27,700 nucleotides of DNA from contig URLT01000012.1 in assembly GCA_900548795.1 (NCBI GenBank), forward strand, positions 1 through 27,700. The letters run 5' to 3'. Below are positions 7,215-14,562 of this stretch, in pieces. This DNA is from an uncultured Eubacteriales bacterium. Lineage in GTDB: Bacteria > Bacillota > Clostridia > Oscillospirales > Oscillospiraceae. Both the position numbers and the translations under genes were made by a program. Below the pieces are notes generated by a model. It had not been told where the DNA came from, did not search any database, and saw only the letters and a list, made by a program, of their open reading frames with translations. The first letter of the stretch is position 1; every line of letters starts with the position of its first letter.

Positions 7215-7243
7215 TCCCGGATGCGGAAAAATGCGGGATTTTT
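7215..7243 (+). terminator. Possible weak terminator after spoVAC
   Basis: TCCCG (7215-7219) pairs with CGGGA (7234-7238) over a 14-nt loop and is followed by TTTTT (7239-7243). The stem is only 5 bp, so this is tentative. Confidence 0.4.
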
Positions 7244-7275
7244 GCTCCGGAATTCCATTTTTCGCAAGATTTTGC

Positions 7276-7303
7276 TTGCAATATGCCCAAAGTGTGCTAT
7301 AAT
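7276..7303 (+). promoter_or_regulatory. Sigma-A promoter of the DUF6465-type gene
   Basis: TTGCAA (7276-7281), a 16-nt spacer and TATAAT (7298-7303), with TG one base before the -10. It lies 49 nt before the ATG. Confidence 0.82.
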
Positions 7304-7352
7304 AGGGCAAGCCGTCAGGAGAAGCATCGACGGCACAGAAAGGAGCATTTCC

Positions 7353-7724
7353 ATGAGCAACGAAAAACTCAAGAACACGGTGCAGAGTGCCGTTGCGGAA
7401 GCCGAAAAGGTCGCGCAGACCGTTGCCGAGACCGGCAAGAAGGCCGCCCGCTCTGCGAAGAGCAAGGCCGCCCCGAAGGTGGACGCCGCCGTGAAGGCCG
7501 CAAAGGACACCGGCAAGAAGGCCGCCGCCGCGCTGACCTCCGAGATCTATCTGCAGGTCTTCGGTCATGAACATAACTGCCTCGAGCTGGCTGAGCGCTG
7601 CAAAGAGGACTTCCGCGCAGACAACAAGGGCGCGGTGCGCAGCCTGAAGCTCTATGTTAAGCCTGAGGACGGCATGGTCTACTACGTCATCAACAGCAAG
7701 CACGAGGGCAAGCTTCCTCTTTAA
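7353..7724 (+). CDS. Lys/Ala-rich protein with C-terminal DUF6465-like domain
   Basis: This 123-aa protein has two parts. Residues 1 to about 65 are a highly charged Ala/Lys helix with repeated KKAA and AAKDTGKKAAAA runs, reminiscent of histone-H1-like or phasin-like segments. Residues 66-123 (EIYLQVFGHEHNC... ending GKLPL) form a compact alpha/beta domain with the LYVKPEDGMVYYVIN strand pair seen in clostridial proteins labelled DUF6465. The function is unknown. The ATG at 7353 has GAAAGGAG 8 nt upstream; an in-frame upstream ATG at 7221 lies before the promoter and is rejected. It is monocistronic and convergent with rplQ. DNA or RNA binding by the basic part is only a guess. Confidence 0.85.
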   Translation: MSNEKLKNTVQSAVAEAEKVAQTVAETGKKAARSAKSKAAPKVDAAVKAAKDTGKKAAAALTSEIYLQVFGHEHNCLELAERCKEDFRADNKGAVRSLKLYVKPEDGMVYYVINSKHEGKLPL

Positions 7725-7794
7725 GGAACCTCTGACCGGCCATCGGCCGCTTTCGGCGCCGCATTGGCGCGCAGCATACAACCTACTCTGCACA

Positions 7795-7827
7795 AAACGC
7801 GGACTGACCACTCGTCAGTCCGCGTTT
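7795..7827. terminator. Terminator hairpin 1 between DUF6465 gene and rplQ
   Basis: A perfect 14-bp inverted repeat (7795-7808 / 7814-7827) built on the core CGGACTGAC/GTCAGTCCG, with loop CACTC. GTTTCTCTATT follows on the plus strand and CGTTTTG on the minus strand. It serves the DUF6465 gene and probably backs up termination of the alpha operon. Confidence 0.9.
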
Positions 7828-7857
7828 CTCTATTCTGCGTCCGGTATACGGACATAT

Positions 7858-7890
7858 AAAAACGGACTGACGGGATTCGTCAGTCCGTTT
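7858..7890 (-). terminator. Terminator hairpin 2, end of the S10-spc-alpha operon
   Basis: A perfect 13-bp inverted repeat (7860-7872 / 7878-7890) with the same GGACTGAC core as hairpin 1. On the minus strand it is followed by TTTTTATAT, a good U-tract, 8 nt after the rplQ stop. Confidence 0.92.
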
Positions 7891-7898
7891 CGAGCGGA

Positions 7899-8240
7899 TC
7901 AGACCAGCTCGATCACAGCCATTTCCGCTGCGTCGCCGCGGCGCGCGCCCAGACGGGTCACGCGGGTGTAGCCGCCGTTGCGGTCGGCATACTTCGGGGC
8001 AACGTCGTTGAACAGCTTATGAGCAACGTCCTCTTTGGTGATATAGGACAGTGCGCGGCGATAGTTGGACAGGCCGCCCTTCTTGCCAAGGGTGATCATC
8101 TTTTCTACCACGGGCTGCACTTCCTTCGCACGGCAGAAGGTCGTTTCAAGCTTTCCGTTCTCAAGCAGATCGGTGGTGAGCTGGCGGAGCATCGCCTTGC
8201 GCTGGTCACTCGTTCTGCCGAGCTTGCGGGTTCCAAACAT
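7899..8240 (-). CDS. rplQ: 50S ribosomal protein L17
   Basis: L17 binds 23S rRNA near the exit-tunnel side of the large subunit. The 113-aa product has the family opening FGTRKLGRTSDQRKAMLRQL and the centre KEVQPVVEKMITLGKKG. Its length is typical of the compact Firmicutes form. The ATG at 8240 has AAGGAGG upstream; the gap to rpoA is 36 nt. It is the last gene of the alpha operon: the cbiO/ecfT/truA/rplM genes that follow rplQ in Bacillus are absent, and terminators come at once. Confidence 0.97.
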   Translation of the reverse strand: MFGTRKLGRTSDQRKAMLRQLTTDLLENGKLETTFCRAKEVQPVVEKMITLGKKGGLSNYRRALSYITKEDVAHKLFNDVAPKYADRNGGYTRVTRLGARRGDAAEMAVIELV

Positions 8241-8276
8241 TCGTGATTTCCTCCTTCTTGAAAGGTAAGCAATGAA

Positions 8277-9236
8277 TTAGTTGTTGTTCCCGGATTCCTC
8301 CGACGCCAGCGACAGACCCATCATCGCAAGCTTGTTCTGAACCTCGTCGAGGGACTTCTTGCCCATGTTACGAACCTTCATCATTTCCTCCGGCGTCTTC
8401 GAGATGAGGTCGCGGACGGTGTTGATGTTGGCGCGCTTCAGGCAGTTGAAGCTTCTGACGGAGAGATCCAGCTCCTCGATGGTGAGCTTGAGGGCGGGCG
8501 GCTCGGAGTCGGGCGCTGCCGGACGCACGATCGTCTGACCGGGCACGGTATCGGACAGGTTGATGAAGAGCTGCAAATGCTCGTTGAGGATCTTTGCGGC
8601 AATGGAGACGGCGTCCTTCGCGGTCGTCGTCGAGTCTGTCCAAACCTCGAGGGTCAGCTTGTCGTAGTCGGTCATATTGCCGACACGGGTGTTTTCCACC
8701 GTGTAGTTCACCTTGTAGACCGGTGAATACAGCGAATCGACCGGGATCACACCGATGGGCGTCTGCGGAGTCTTGTTGCGGTCAGCCGGCACATAGCCGC
8801 GGCCGCGGCTCATGGTGATCTCCATGTTGAGGGTGGCGTCGGGCCCGAGGGTGGCAATGTGCAGATCCTTGTTGATGATCTCCACGTCGTCGTCGGTCTT
8901 GATGTCGCCGGCGGTGACCTCGCACTCGCCGGAGGCGTCGATATAGACCGTCTTGGTGCCGACGCAGTTGACCTTCGCGATGATCTGCTTGATGTTCAGA
9001 ACGATCTCGGTGACGTCTTCCTTGACGCCGGGGATCGTGGAGAACTCATGCTGCACACCGGCGATCTTGATGGAGGTGGCTGCAGTGCCGGGCAGGGACG
9101 AGAGAAGGATCCTTCTCAGCGAGTTGCCCAGCGTGATGCCATAGCCGCGCTCCAGCGGCTCGACGTAAAACACGCCGTGGGAAGGATTTTCGGGAGAGTC
9201 GATACACTCAATGCGCGGCTTGTCAATTTCTACCAT
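8277..9236 (-). CDS. rpoA: DNA-directed RNA polymerase alpha subunit
   Basis: RpoA dimerises to scaffold the core polymerase, and its C-terminal domain reads UP elements and contacts activators. The 319-aa protein has the N-terminal domain motif YGITLGNSLRRILLSSLPG and VYYVE-type strands. A short linker (about residues 230-245) leads to the C-terminal domain LDLSVRSFNCLKRANINTV. An ATG ten codons upstream (9266) is in frame, but the AGGAGGG ribosome binding site lies inside that stretch, so 9236 (MVEIDKPR) is the real start. An 81-nt gap separates it from rpsD, longer than most in the operon. Confidence 0.97.
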   Translation of the reverse strand: MVEIDKPRIECIDSPENPSHGVFYVEPLERGYGITLGNSLRRILLSSLPGTAATSIKIAGVQHEFSTIPGVKEDVTEIVLNIKQIIAKVNCVGTKTVYIDASGECEVTAGDIKTDDDVEIINKDLHIATLGPDATLNMEITMSRGRGYVPADRNKTPQTPIGVIPVDSLYSPVYKVNYTVENTRVGNMTDYDKLTLEVWTDSTTTAKDAVSIAAKILNEHLQLFINLSDTVPGQTIVRPAAPDSEPPALKLTIEELDLSVRSFNCLKRANINTVRDLISKTPEEMMKVRNMGKKSLDEVQNKLAMMGLSLASEESGNNN

Positions 9237-9317
9237 AAAACAGATACCCTCCTTATTAAATTGCAAAACATCGGTTTTGCGGTGTAAAACAGCTTTCCAA
9301 TAAACGAGGGTGAAGCT

Positions 9318-9914
9318 TTACTTGGAGTACAACTCGACGATGAGGTGCTCGGCGATTTCAAAGTCGATGTCGTCTTTCTCAGGCAGAGCGAGAACCTTGC
9401 CGGTCAGGGTGTTCTTATCACGATCCAACCACTTCGGGGCGGCGACGAAGGCGTCGTCCTCCTTGAGCTTCTTGAAGCGGTTGTTGGAGCAGCTCTTCTC
9501 GCAGACGGCGATGACGTCGCCGGTTCTGACGAGATAGGACGGGATGTTCACGCGCTTGCCGTTGACGGTGTAGTGGCCGTGGTTGACAAGCTGACGCGCC
9601 TCGCGGCGGGTCGACGCGAAGCCGAGACGATAAACAACGTTATCCAGACGGCGCTCGATCAGGCTCAGCAGCACCTCGCCGGTGTTGCCCTCTGCGCGGG
9701 CGGCCTTCTCGTAATACATCCGGAACTGCTTTTCCAGAATGCCGTAGACGAACTTGACCTTCTGCTTTTCGGTCAACTGCAGAGCGTACTCGGACTTTTT
9801 GACTCTTCTCTGGCCGCCGGGGTTCTTGTTGGAAGTCTTGGAATAACCCATGGCAGCAGGAGAAACGCCGAGGGTACGGCAGCGCTTGAGAACGGGTTGA
9901 GTATTTTTTGCCAT
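9318..9914 (-). CDS. rpsD: 30S ribosomal protein S4
   Basis: S4 is a primary 16S rRNA binder that nucleates small-subunit assembly. The 198-aa protein has the S4 RNA-binding domain RRLDNVVYRLGFASTRREAR followed by LVNHGHYTVNGKRVNIPSYLV. Its N-terminus (MAKNTQPVLKRCRTLGVSP) has one cysteine and lacks the four-cysteine zinc knuckle of other S4 forms, so it is the zinc-free variant. The ATG at 9914 lies 22 nt after rpsK. In Bacillus rpsD is elsewhere and autoregulated; here it is inside the alpha operon as in E. coli. Confidence 0.97.
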   Translation of the reverse strand: MAKNTQPVLKRCRTLGVSPAAMGYSKTSNKNPGGQRRVKKSEYALQLTEKQKVKFVYGILEKQFRMYYEKAARAEGNTGEVLLSLIERRLDNVVYRLGFASTRREARQLVNHGHYTVNGKRVNIPSYLVRTGDVIAVCEKSCSNNRFKKLKEDDAFVAAPKWLDRDKNTLTGKVLALPEKDDIDFEIAEHLIVELYSK

Positions 9915-9936
9915 TACTTGCTTTCCTCCTTATGAA

Positions 9937-10338
9937 TCAGACACGGCGTCTCTTCGGGGGACGGCAGCCATTGTGAGGAATGGGGGTGACGTCCTTGATG
10001 GAGACGACTTCCAGACCGGCGGACTGAAGCGCACGGATCGCGGCTTCACGGCCCTGGCCGGGGCCCTTGACGTAAACCTCGACGGTCTTCAGACCGCAGA
10101 CCTCGATCGCAGCCTTCGCAGCGGTCTCGGCGCACATCTGAGCGGCGTACGGGGTGGACTTACGGGAGCCGCGGAAGCCGAGTCCGCCGGAGGAGGCCCA
10201 AGAAAGGGCGTTGCCCTGCAGATCGGTCACGGTGACCATGGTGTTGTTGAAGGAGGAACGGATATGAACGGCGCCCTTTTCAACATTTTTGCGCTCGCGA
10301 CGGCGCTTAACGACTTTCTTCGCATTTGCCTTTGCCAT
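9937..10338 (-). CDS. rpsK: 30S ribosomal protein S11
   Basis: S11 lines the platform of the small subunit next to the E-site mRNA. The 133-aa protein shows HIRSSFNNTMVTVTDLQGN, SSGGLGFRGSRKSTPYAAQ and VKGPGQGREAAIRAL, ending in the basic GCRPPKRRRV tail. The ATG at 10338 has GGAGGG upstream; it starts 12 nt after rpsM. Normal length, no oddities. Confidence 0.98.
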   Translation of the reverse strand: MAKANAKKVVKRRRERKNVEKGAVHIRSSFNNTMVTVTDLQGNALSWASSGGLGFRGSRKSTPYAAQMCAETAAKAAIEVCGLKTVEVYVKGPGQGREAAIRALQSAGLEVVSIKDVTPIPHNGCRPPKRRRV

Positions 10339-10350
10339 TGATATCCCTCC

Positions 10351-10719
10351 TTACTTCTTCTTATTGGCGATGGTCTTCTTCGGACCCTTGCGGGTGCGGG
10401 CGTTGGTCTTCGTGCGCTGACCGCGGACGGGCAGACCGCGGCGATGACGCATTCCGCGATAGCAGCCGATTTCAACCAGACGCTTGATGTTCAGAGCGAC
10501 TTCACGGCGGAGGTCGCCCTCGATGGTGTAGTTCTTGTCGATGACGTCACGAAGAGCAGCTTCCTGATCCTCGGTGAGGTCCTTGACGCGGATGTCGGGG
10601 TTAACGCCGGCCATCTTCAGGATGTCCTGCGCGCTTTTTCTGCCGATGCCGAAGATATAGGTGAGGCCGATCTCAATTCTCTTCTCGCGGGGCAGGTCAA
10701 TACCAGCAATACGTGCCAT
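10351..10719 (-). CDS. rpsM: 30S ribosomal protein S13
   Basis: S13 sits in the head of the small subunit and forms bridges to the large subunit and P-site tRNA. The 122-aa product starts MARIAGIDLPREKRIEIGLT, has IFGIGRKSAQDIL, and ends with the basic GQRTKTNARTRKGPKK tail that contacts tRNA. Its AAGGAGG ribosome binding site overlaps the stop codon of rpmJ (19-nt gap), suggesting coupling. Confidence 0.98.
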   Translation of the reverse strand: MARIAGIDLPREKRIEIGLTYIFGIGRKSAQDILKMAGVNPDIRVKDLTEDQEAALRDVIDKNYTIEGDLRREVALNIKRLVEIGCYRGMRHRRGLPVRGQRTKTNARTRKGPKKTIANKKK

Positions 10720-10738
10720 ATACTCTTAGAGCACCTCC

Positions 10739-10852
10739 TTAGCCTTGTCTCTGCTTGTGCTTGGGATTTTCGCAAATTACCATAACGCGACCCTTGCGCT
10801 TGATGATCTTACATTTTTCGCACATGGGCTTCACGGACGGTCTAACCTTCAT
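10739..10852 (-). CDS. rpmJ: 50S ribosomal protein L36
   Basis: A 37-codon gene read directly from the minus strand. It encodes the small zinc-binding large-subunit protein L36. Residues C11, C14, C27 and H32 form the zinc site of the ancestral (C+) form. The start region reads MKVRPSVKPMCEKC and the end NPKHKQRQG. The ATG at 10852 has GGAGGG upstream. It lies between infA (31-nt gap) and rpsM, its usual place. Confidence 0.97.
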   Translation of the reverse strand: MKVRPSVKPMCEKCKIIKRKGRVMVICENPKHKQRQG

Positions 10853-10883
10853 ACTGTTTTCCCTCCATAAATGAGAACTTAAA

Positions 10884-11102
10884 TTACTTGCTTCTCCATG
10901 TGATCCGACCTTGGGTCAGATCGTACGGAGACATCTGAACCGTTACCTTGTCACCGGGCAAGATCTTGATATAGTTCATTCTGAGCTTGCCGGAAATGTG
11001 TGCCAGAATGGTATGCCCCTTGCCGATTTCGACCTTGAACATGGCATTCGGCAGTGCATCGGTTACGATGCCCTCAAGTTCGATTACGTCGTCTTTTGCC
11101 AA
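10884..11102 (-). CDS. infA: Translation initiation factor IF-1 (TTG start)
   Basis: IF-1 blocks the ribosomal A site during initiation and helps IF-2 and IF-3. The 72-aa OB-fold protein has the family sequence GIVTDALPNAMFKVEI, HTILAHISGKLRMNYI and GDKVTVQMSPYDLTQGRI. The start codon is TTG at 11102 (codon 2 onward AKDDV); no in-frame ATG lies upstream before the previous stop, and GGAGGG lies 10 nt upstream. It begins 3 nt after the KOW gene, so it is probably coupled to it. The non-AUG start is unusual for this gene. Confidence 0.96.
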   Translation of the reverse strand: MAKDDVIELEGIVTDALPNAMFKVEIGKGHTILAHISGKLRMNYIKILPGDKVTVQMSPYDLTQGRITWRSK

Positions 11103-11105
11103 GTT

Positions 11106-11396
11106 TTATAAACCCTCCTTGGTTGAAACGTTGATTGTCCGGCTGATTGCAGCCAGTTCCCTTCGTAATTCGCTGTTGAGCACCTGTGCGCCGGCCGCAA
11201 TGCGGTCAGCCACGGGCGAATCTGGCCGAAGGACCCTTTGAACGTGCATGATTTTTTTGCGCTTCGGCGCTTCGAGCTTTCGCTCCTTTCCGTTTGCGAG
11301 GAAGACGTACACACCGTCTGTGTCCATTACGAAGAACAGCTTTCCCCGGTCGTGGCCGGCGGTCGAAAGGACGAGATCCGATTTGGAAATTTCCAT
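11106..11396 (-). CDS. KOW-domain RNA-binding protein of the spc/alpha junction
   Basis: This 96-aa protein has an N-terminal KOW-like motif (residues 4-40: SDLVLSTAGHDRGKLFFVM then a DGVYVFLANGKERKLE strand) and a basic centre (APKRKKIMH). Its C-terminal half is helical and charged. Clostridia often carry such an L14e/KOW-like gene between map and infA. The function is unproven; ribosome or mRNA binding is inferred from the fold and position. The ATG at 11396 starts 1 nt after the map stop, and infA follows after 3 nt, so all three are tightly linked. Confidence 0.85.
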   Translation of the reverse strand: MEISKSDLVLSTAGHDRGKLFFVMDTDGVYVFLANGKERKLEAPKRKKIMHVQRVLRPDSPVADRIAAGAQVLNSELRRELAAISRTINVSTKEGL

Positions 11397-11397
11397 G

Positions 11398-12153
11398 CTA
11401 CAGCCCCTCGGTGACGGTGAGAATTTCCGGCTCGCCGTCTGTTATGAGAACAGTATTTTCGTAGTGCGCCGAGAGCTTGCCGTCGGCGGTGACAGTCGTC
11501 CAGCCGTCCTTCAACACCTGCACCTCATAGGTGCCGACGTTGACCATCGGCTCAATGGCGATCGTCATGCCGCGGATCAGTCTCGGGCCCCTTCCGGGCT
11601 TTCCATAGTTCGGAACCTCAGGCTCCTCGTGCATATGCTCGCCGACGCCGTGACCGACGAAGGAGCGCACGACGGAGAAGCCGTTGGACTCGACGTAGGC
11701 TTGTACGGCGTGTCCGATGTCCGAAACTCGATAACCCTGGCGTGCGAATTTCACGCCCTCGAAAAAGCTCTGCCTCGTGACATTTATGAGCTTTTGTGCC
11801 TCGTCAGAAATCTGACCGCAGGCGAAGGTTGCGGCGCAGTCGCCGTTGAACCCGTTCCAGAGCGCGCCAACGTCAACGGAGACGATGTCGCCCTCTCGGA
11901 GCACCCGGCCGTCGGGAATGCCGTGAATGACGGTATTGTTCACGGAAATGCACGCGCTGGCCGGATACCCGCAGTAGTTCAGGAACGCGGGCTTTGCGCC
12001 TTGTGATACGATAAAATCGTAGACAGCTTTGTCGATCTCCTTGGTTGTTACGCCGGGTCTTACCATTTCCCCTGCCAAAGCACGGGCTGCCGCGGTAATT
12101 TTACAGGCTCGGCGCATCACAGAGAGCTCACGTTCTGTTTTGATGGAGATCAT
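11398..12153 (-). CDS. map: Methionine aminopeptidase, type I
   Basis: MetAP removes the initiator methionine from new proteins emerging from the ribosome. The 251-aa protein has the pita-bread fold with all metal ligands visible: D94 (VSVDVGA), D105 (NGDCAAT), H168 (VGHGVGEHMHEEP), E201 (AIEPMV) and E232 (HYENTV), plus substrate histidine H77. There is no N-terminal zinc-finger extension, so it is the short type Ia. The ATG at 12153 lies 3 nt after adk. Presence in the spc operon after secY-adk is standard for Firmicutes. Confidence 0.97.
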   Translation of the reverse strand: MISIKTERELSVMRRACKITAAARALAGEMVRPGVTTKEIDKAVYDFIVSQGAKPAFLNYCGYPASACISVNNTVIHGIPDGRVLREGDIVSVDVGALWNGFNGDCAATFACGQISDEAQKLINVTRQSFFEGVKFARQGYRVSDIGHAVQAYVESNGFSVVRSFVGHGVGEHMHEEPEVPNYGKPGRGPRLIRGMTIAIEPMVNVGTYEVQVLKDGWTTVTADGKLSAHYENTVLITDGEPEILTVTEGL

Positions 12154-12156
12154 AGC

Positions 12157-12789
12157 TCAATCTCCCAAAGCCGCCAAAATATCACGAGTTGCATCCTCAA
12201 TGGGCTGATCGCCCCGGACAAGCCGCAGCTTGCCAAGGTTTTCATAGAAGCCCTTGAGCGCCTCGGTCTCGGCGTGGTAGACACGCAGACGGTTGCGAAC
12301 CGTTTCCGGCTCGTCGTCCTTACGGGTCACCAGCCCGCCGCCGCAGGCATTGCAGATGCCCTCTGTTTTGGGCGGATTTGCCTTGAGGTGGTAGCTCGCG
12401 CCGCAGGAGCCGCAGACGCGGCGCCCGGTCATGCGCGCTTCGATCACCTCGTCGGCCAGTTCAATGGAGACGACCCGGTCGATCTCGATGCCGAGGTCGA
12501 TCAGACCCTGCGCCTGTGCAAGCGTGCGCGGCACACCGTCGAGGATGTAGCCGCCGGCGCAGTCCGGCTGAGCCAGCCGCTCGCGGACGATGCCGAGAAT
12601 GACATCGTCCGGGACGAGCTGACCCCGGTCGATCAGGCTTTTCGCCTTCTTGCCGGTCTCCGTACCGTTTTTGATCGCTTCCCGAAGAATGTTTCCGGTG
12701 GAAATGGTCGGGATGCGCAGCCGGGCGGCGATCCGCTCGGCCTGCGTTCCCTTTCCTGCGCCGGGGGCGCCCAACAGAATCAATCTCAT
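12157..12789 (-). CDS. adk: Adenylate kinase (zinc-lid type)
   Basis: Adk interconverts ATP+AMP and 2 ADP. The 210-aa protein has P-loop GAPGAGKGT (7-15), the AMP site STGNILREAI, YILDGVPRT (81-89; Val replaces the common Phe in DGFPRT) and a long LID. Four cysteines in the LID (C126, C129, C146, C149) form the structural zinc site of Gram-positive enzymes. DDEPETVRNRL follows as in the family. The ATG at 12789 lies 14 nt after secY; map follows after 3 nt. Confidence 0.97.
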   Translation of the reverse strand: MRLILLGAPGAGKGTQAERIAARLRIPTISTGNILREAIKNGTETGKKAKSLIDRGQLVPDDVILGIVRERLAQPDCAGGYILDGVPRTLAQAQGLIDLGIEIDRVVSIELADEVIEARMTGRRVCGSCGASYHLKANPPKTEGICNACGGGLVTRKDDEPETVRNRLRVYHAETEALKGFYENLGKLRLVRGDQPIEDATRDILAALGD

Positions 12790-12803
12790 TGGTCTGCCTC
12801 CGG

Positions 12804-14108
12804 TTACTTCTGCAGGAAGCCGGAATAGTTGCGCATCATCATCTGCGCCTCGATCGCTGCGACCGTCTCAAGGGCGACACTGACCACGATGATCACGGAG
12901 GTACCGCCGAAGGAGAAGTTCGTGTTGCCGAAGGCAGCGCCCAGCACGATGGGCAGCACCGCAATGATACCGAGGTAGATCGCGCCGAAGAGCGTGACCT
13001 TGTTGATGACCTTGCGGATGAAGTCCGACGTGGGACGACCCGGACGGAAGCCGGGGATGAAGCCGCCGTTTTTCTTGAGGTTGTTGGCAACCTCAACGGG
13101 GTTGTACTGAATGGTCGCGTAGAAGTAGCTGAAGCCCACGATGAGCAGCAGGTAGCACACGCAGTAGATGGCGCTCTTGCTGTCAAAGACATGGTCATAC
13201 CACCAGTTGCCGCTGCCGACGCCTGCAAAGGCGCAGATGGTCGCGGGCAGAGAGGCGATCGACTGGGCGAAGATGATCGGCATAACGCCGGACATATTCA
13301 CCTTGATGGGCAGGTGCGTGTTCTGGCCGCCGTAGACCTTGCGGCCGACGACGCGCTTGGCATACTGCACCGGAATGCGGCGCTCAGCCTGCGAGACGAA
13401 CACGATGAAGACGATCACGGCCAGCATTGCAACGATAATGAGCAGCGCCCAGTACCAGAAGCTCGAGAAGCCGTTCTTCAGCTCGAGATAGATCGGCAGG
13501 AAGATGCCCTGCGGGATCCGCGCGATGATGTTGGCAAACAGGATCATGGAGATGCCGTTGCCGATGCCGTACTCGGTGATCTGATCACCCAGCCAGGTGA
13601 CGAGCGTCGCGCCGGCGGTAAAGGTGAGGATGATGACGATCGCGGGCAGCACGCCGGTCTGCGTGAGCAGCTGGTTGCCGTACTGCGAATTGTAGTTGAC
13701 GAGCATCATATAGTAGGCGAAGCCCATCAGAACGCCCAGACCAATGGTCGTGTAGCGCGTGATACGGCTGATGGTCTTCTTGCCCTCCTCGCCGCCCTCC
13801 TTGCTCAGGCGTTCCAGAGCGGGGATGGCGATGGTGAGGAGCTGAATGATGATCGAGGCGTTGATCGCCGGCTGGATGCCCAGCGCGAAGATCGTCGCCA
13901 TGGAGAACGCGCCGCCGGACATCATGTTCATCAGGCCGAGGATCGTGTTGCTGAGCTGCTGCTCAAACATCAGAGCCATCTGGTCGACGTTGACGAACGG
14001 GACGGGGATCACGTTTCCGATGCGGTAGAGAAGGATGATGAGCAGGGTAAAGAGCAGCTTCTTGCGAAGGTCTGCGATCTTCCATGCGTTGCGAAGTGTC
14101 GTAAGCAC
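12804..14108 (-). CDS. secY: Protein translocase subunit SecY
   Basis: SecY is the ten-helix channel of the Sec translocon in the cytoplasmic membrane. The 434-aa protein begins MLTTLRNAWKIADLRKK and RIGNVIPVPFVN, and carries the plug-region MMSGGAFSMATIFALGIQP, GIGNGISMILFANII, and the cytosolic loop PVQYAKRVVGRKVYGGQ that contacts SecA/ribosome. GFRPGRPTSDFI lies near residue 340. The start is GTG at 14108, immediately after the rplO stop (TAAGTG), with GAGGTGG inside the rplO end. Translation is thus probably coupled to rplO. Confidence 0.97.
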   Translation of the reverse strand: MLTTLRNAWKIADLRKKLLFTLLIILLYRIGNVIPVPFVNVDQMALMFEQQLSNTILGLMNMMSGGAFSMATIFALGIQPAINASIIIQLLTIAIPALERLSKEGGEEGKKTISRITRYTTIGLGVLMGFAYYMMLVNYNSQYGNQLLTQTGVLPAIVIILTFTAGATLVTWLGDQITEYGIGNGISMILFANIIARIPQGIFLPIYLELKNGFSSFWYWALLIIVAMLAVIVFIVFVSQAERRIPVQYAKRVVGRKVYGGQNTHLPIKVNMSGVMPIIFAQSIASLPATICAFAGVGSGNWWYDHVFDSKSAIYCVCYLLLIVGFSYFYATIQYNPVEVANNLKKNGGFIPGFRPGRPTSDFIRKVINKVTLFGAIYLGIIAVLPIVLGAAFGNTNFSFGGTSVIIVVSVALETVAAIEAQMMMRNYSGFLQK

Positions 14109-14549
14109 TTACACCACCTCAGCCTTTCCGCCTGCCTCCTCGATCTTAGCCTTTGCGCCTTCGGAGAACTTGGCCGCCTTGACGGTGACCTTCTTGGTCA
14201 GTTCGCCGTTGGAGAGCACCTTCACGCCGTATTTGCAGTTGCGGATGATGCCCTTTTCAAGCAGAGCCGCAGCATCGACGGTAGCGCCGTCTTCAAATAC
14301 GTTGAACGCGCTCAGTTTGACCTCGGTGAGGGGCTTTGCAAAGATGTTGTTGAAGCCGCGCTTCGGGACACGGCGTGCCAGAGGCATCTGGCCGCCTTCG
14401 AAGCCGATGCGGACCTTGCCGCCGGAGCGAGCCTTCTGACCCTTGTGACCGCGGCCGGCGGTCTTGCCGTTGCCGGTGCCGGTGCCGCGACCCTTGCGCT
14501 TGGCGACCTGGGTAGAACCCAGAACGGGAGCAAGTTCATGAAGTTCCAT
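14109..14549 (-). CDS. rplO: 50S ribosomal protein L15
   Basis: L15 binds 23S rRNA domain II late in assembly. The 146-aa protein has the Gly/Arg-rich N-terminal extension with KRKGRGTGTGNGKTAGRGHK and KARSGGKVRIGFEGGQMPL, then RVPKRGFNNIF, all family hallmarks. The ATG at 14549 has AGGAGG upstream; gap to rpmD 13 nt. Its end carries the secY ribosome binding site. Confidence 0.97.
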   Translation of the reverse strand: MELHELAPVLGSTQVAKRKGRGTGTGNGKTAGRGHKGQKARSGGKVRIGFEGGQMPLARRVPKRGFNNIFAKPLTEVKLSAFNVFEDGATVDAAALLEKGIIRNCKYGVKVLSNGELTKKVTVKAAKFSEGAKAKIEEAGGKAEVV

Positions 14550-14562
14550 TCTTGTCTCCTCC

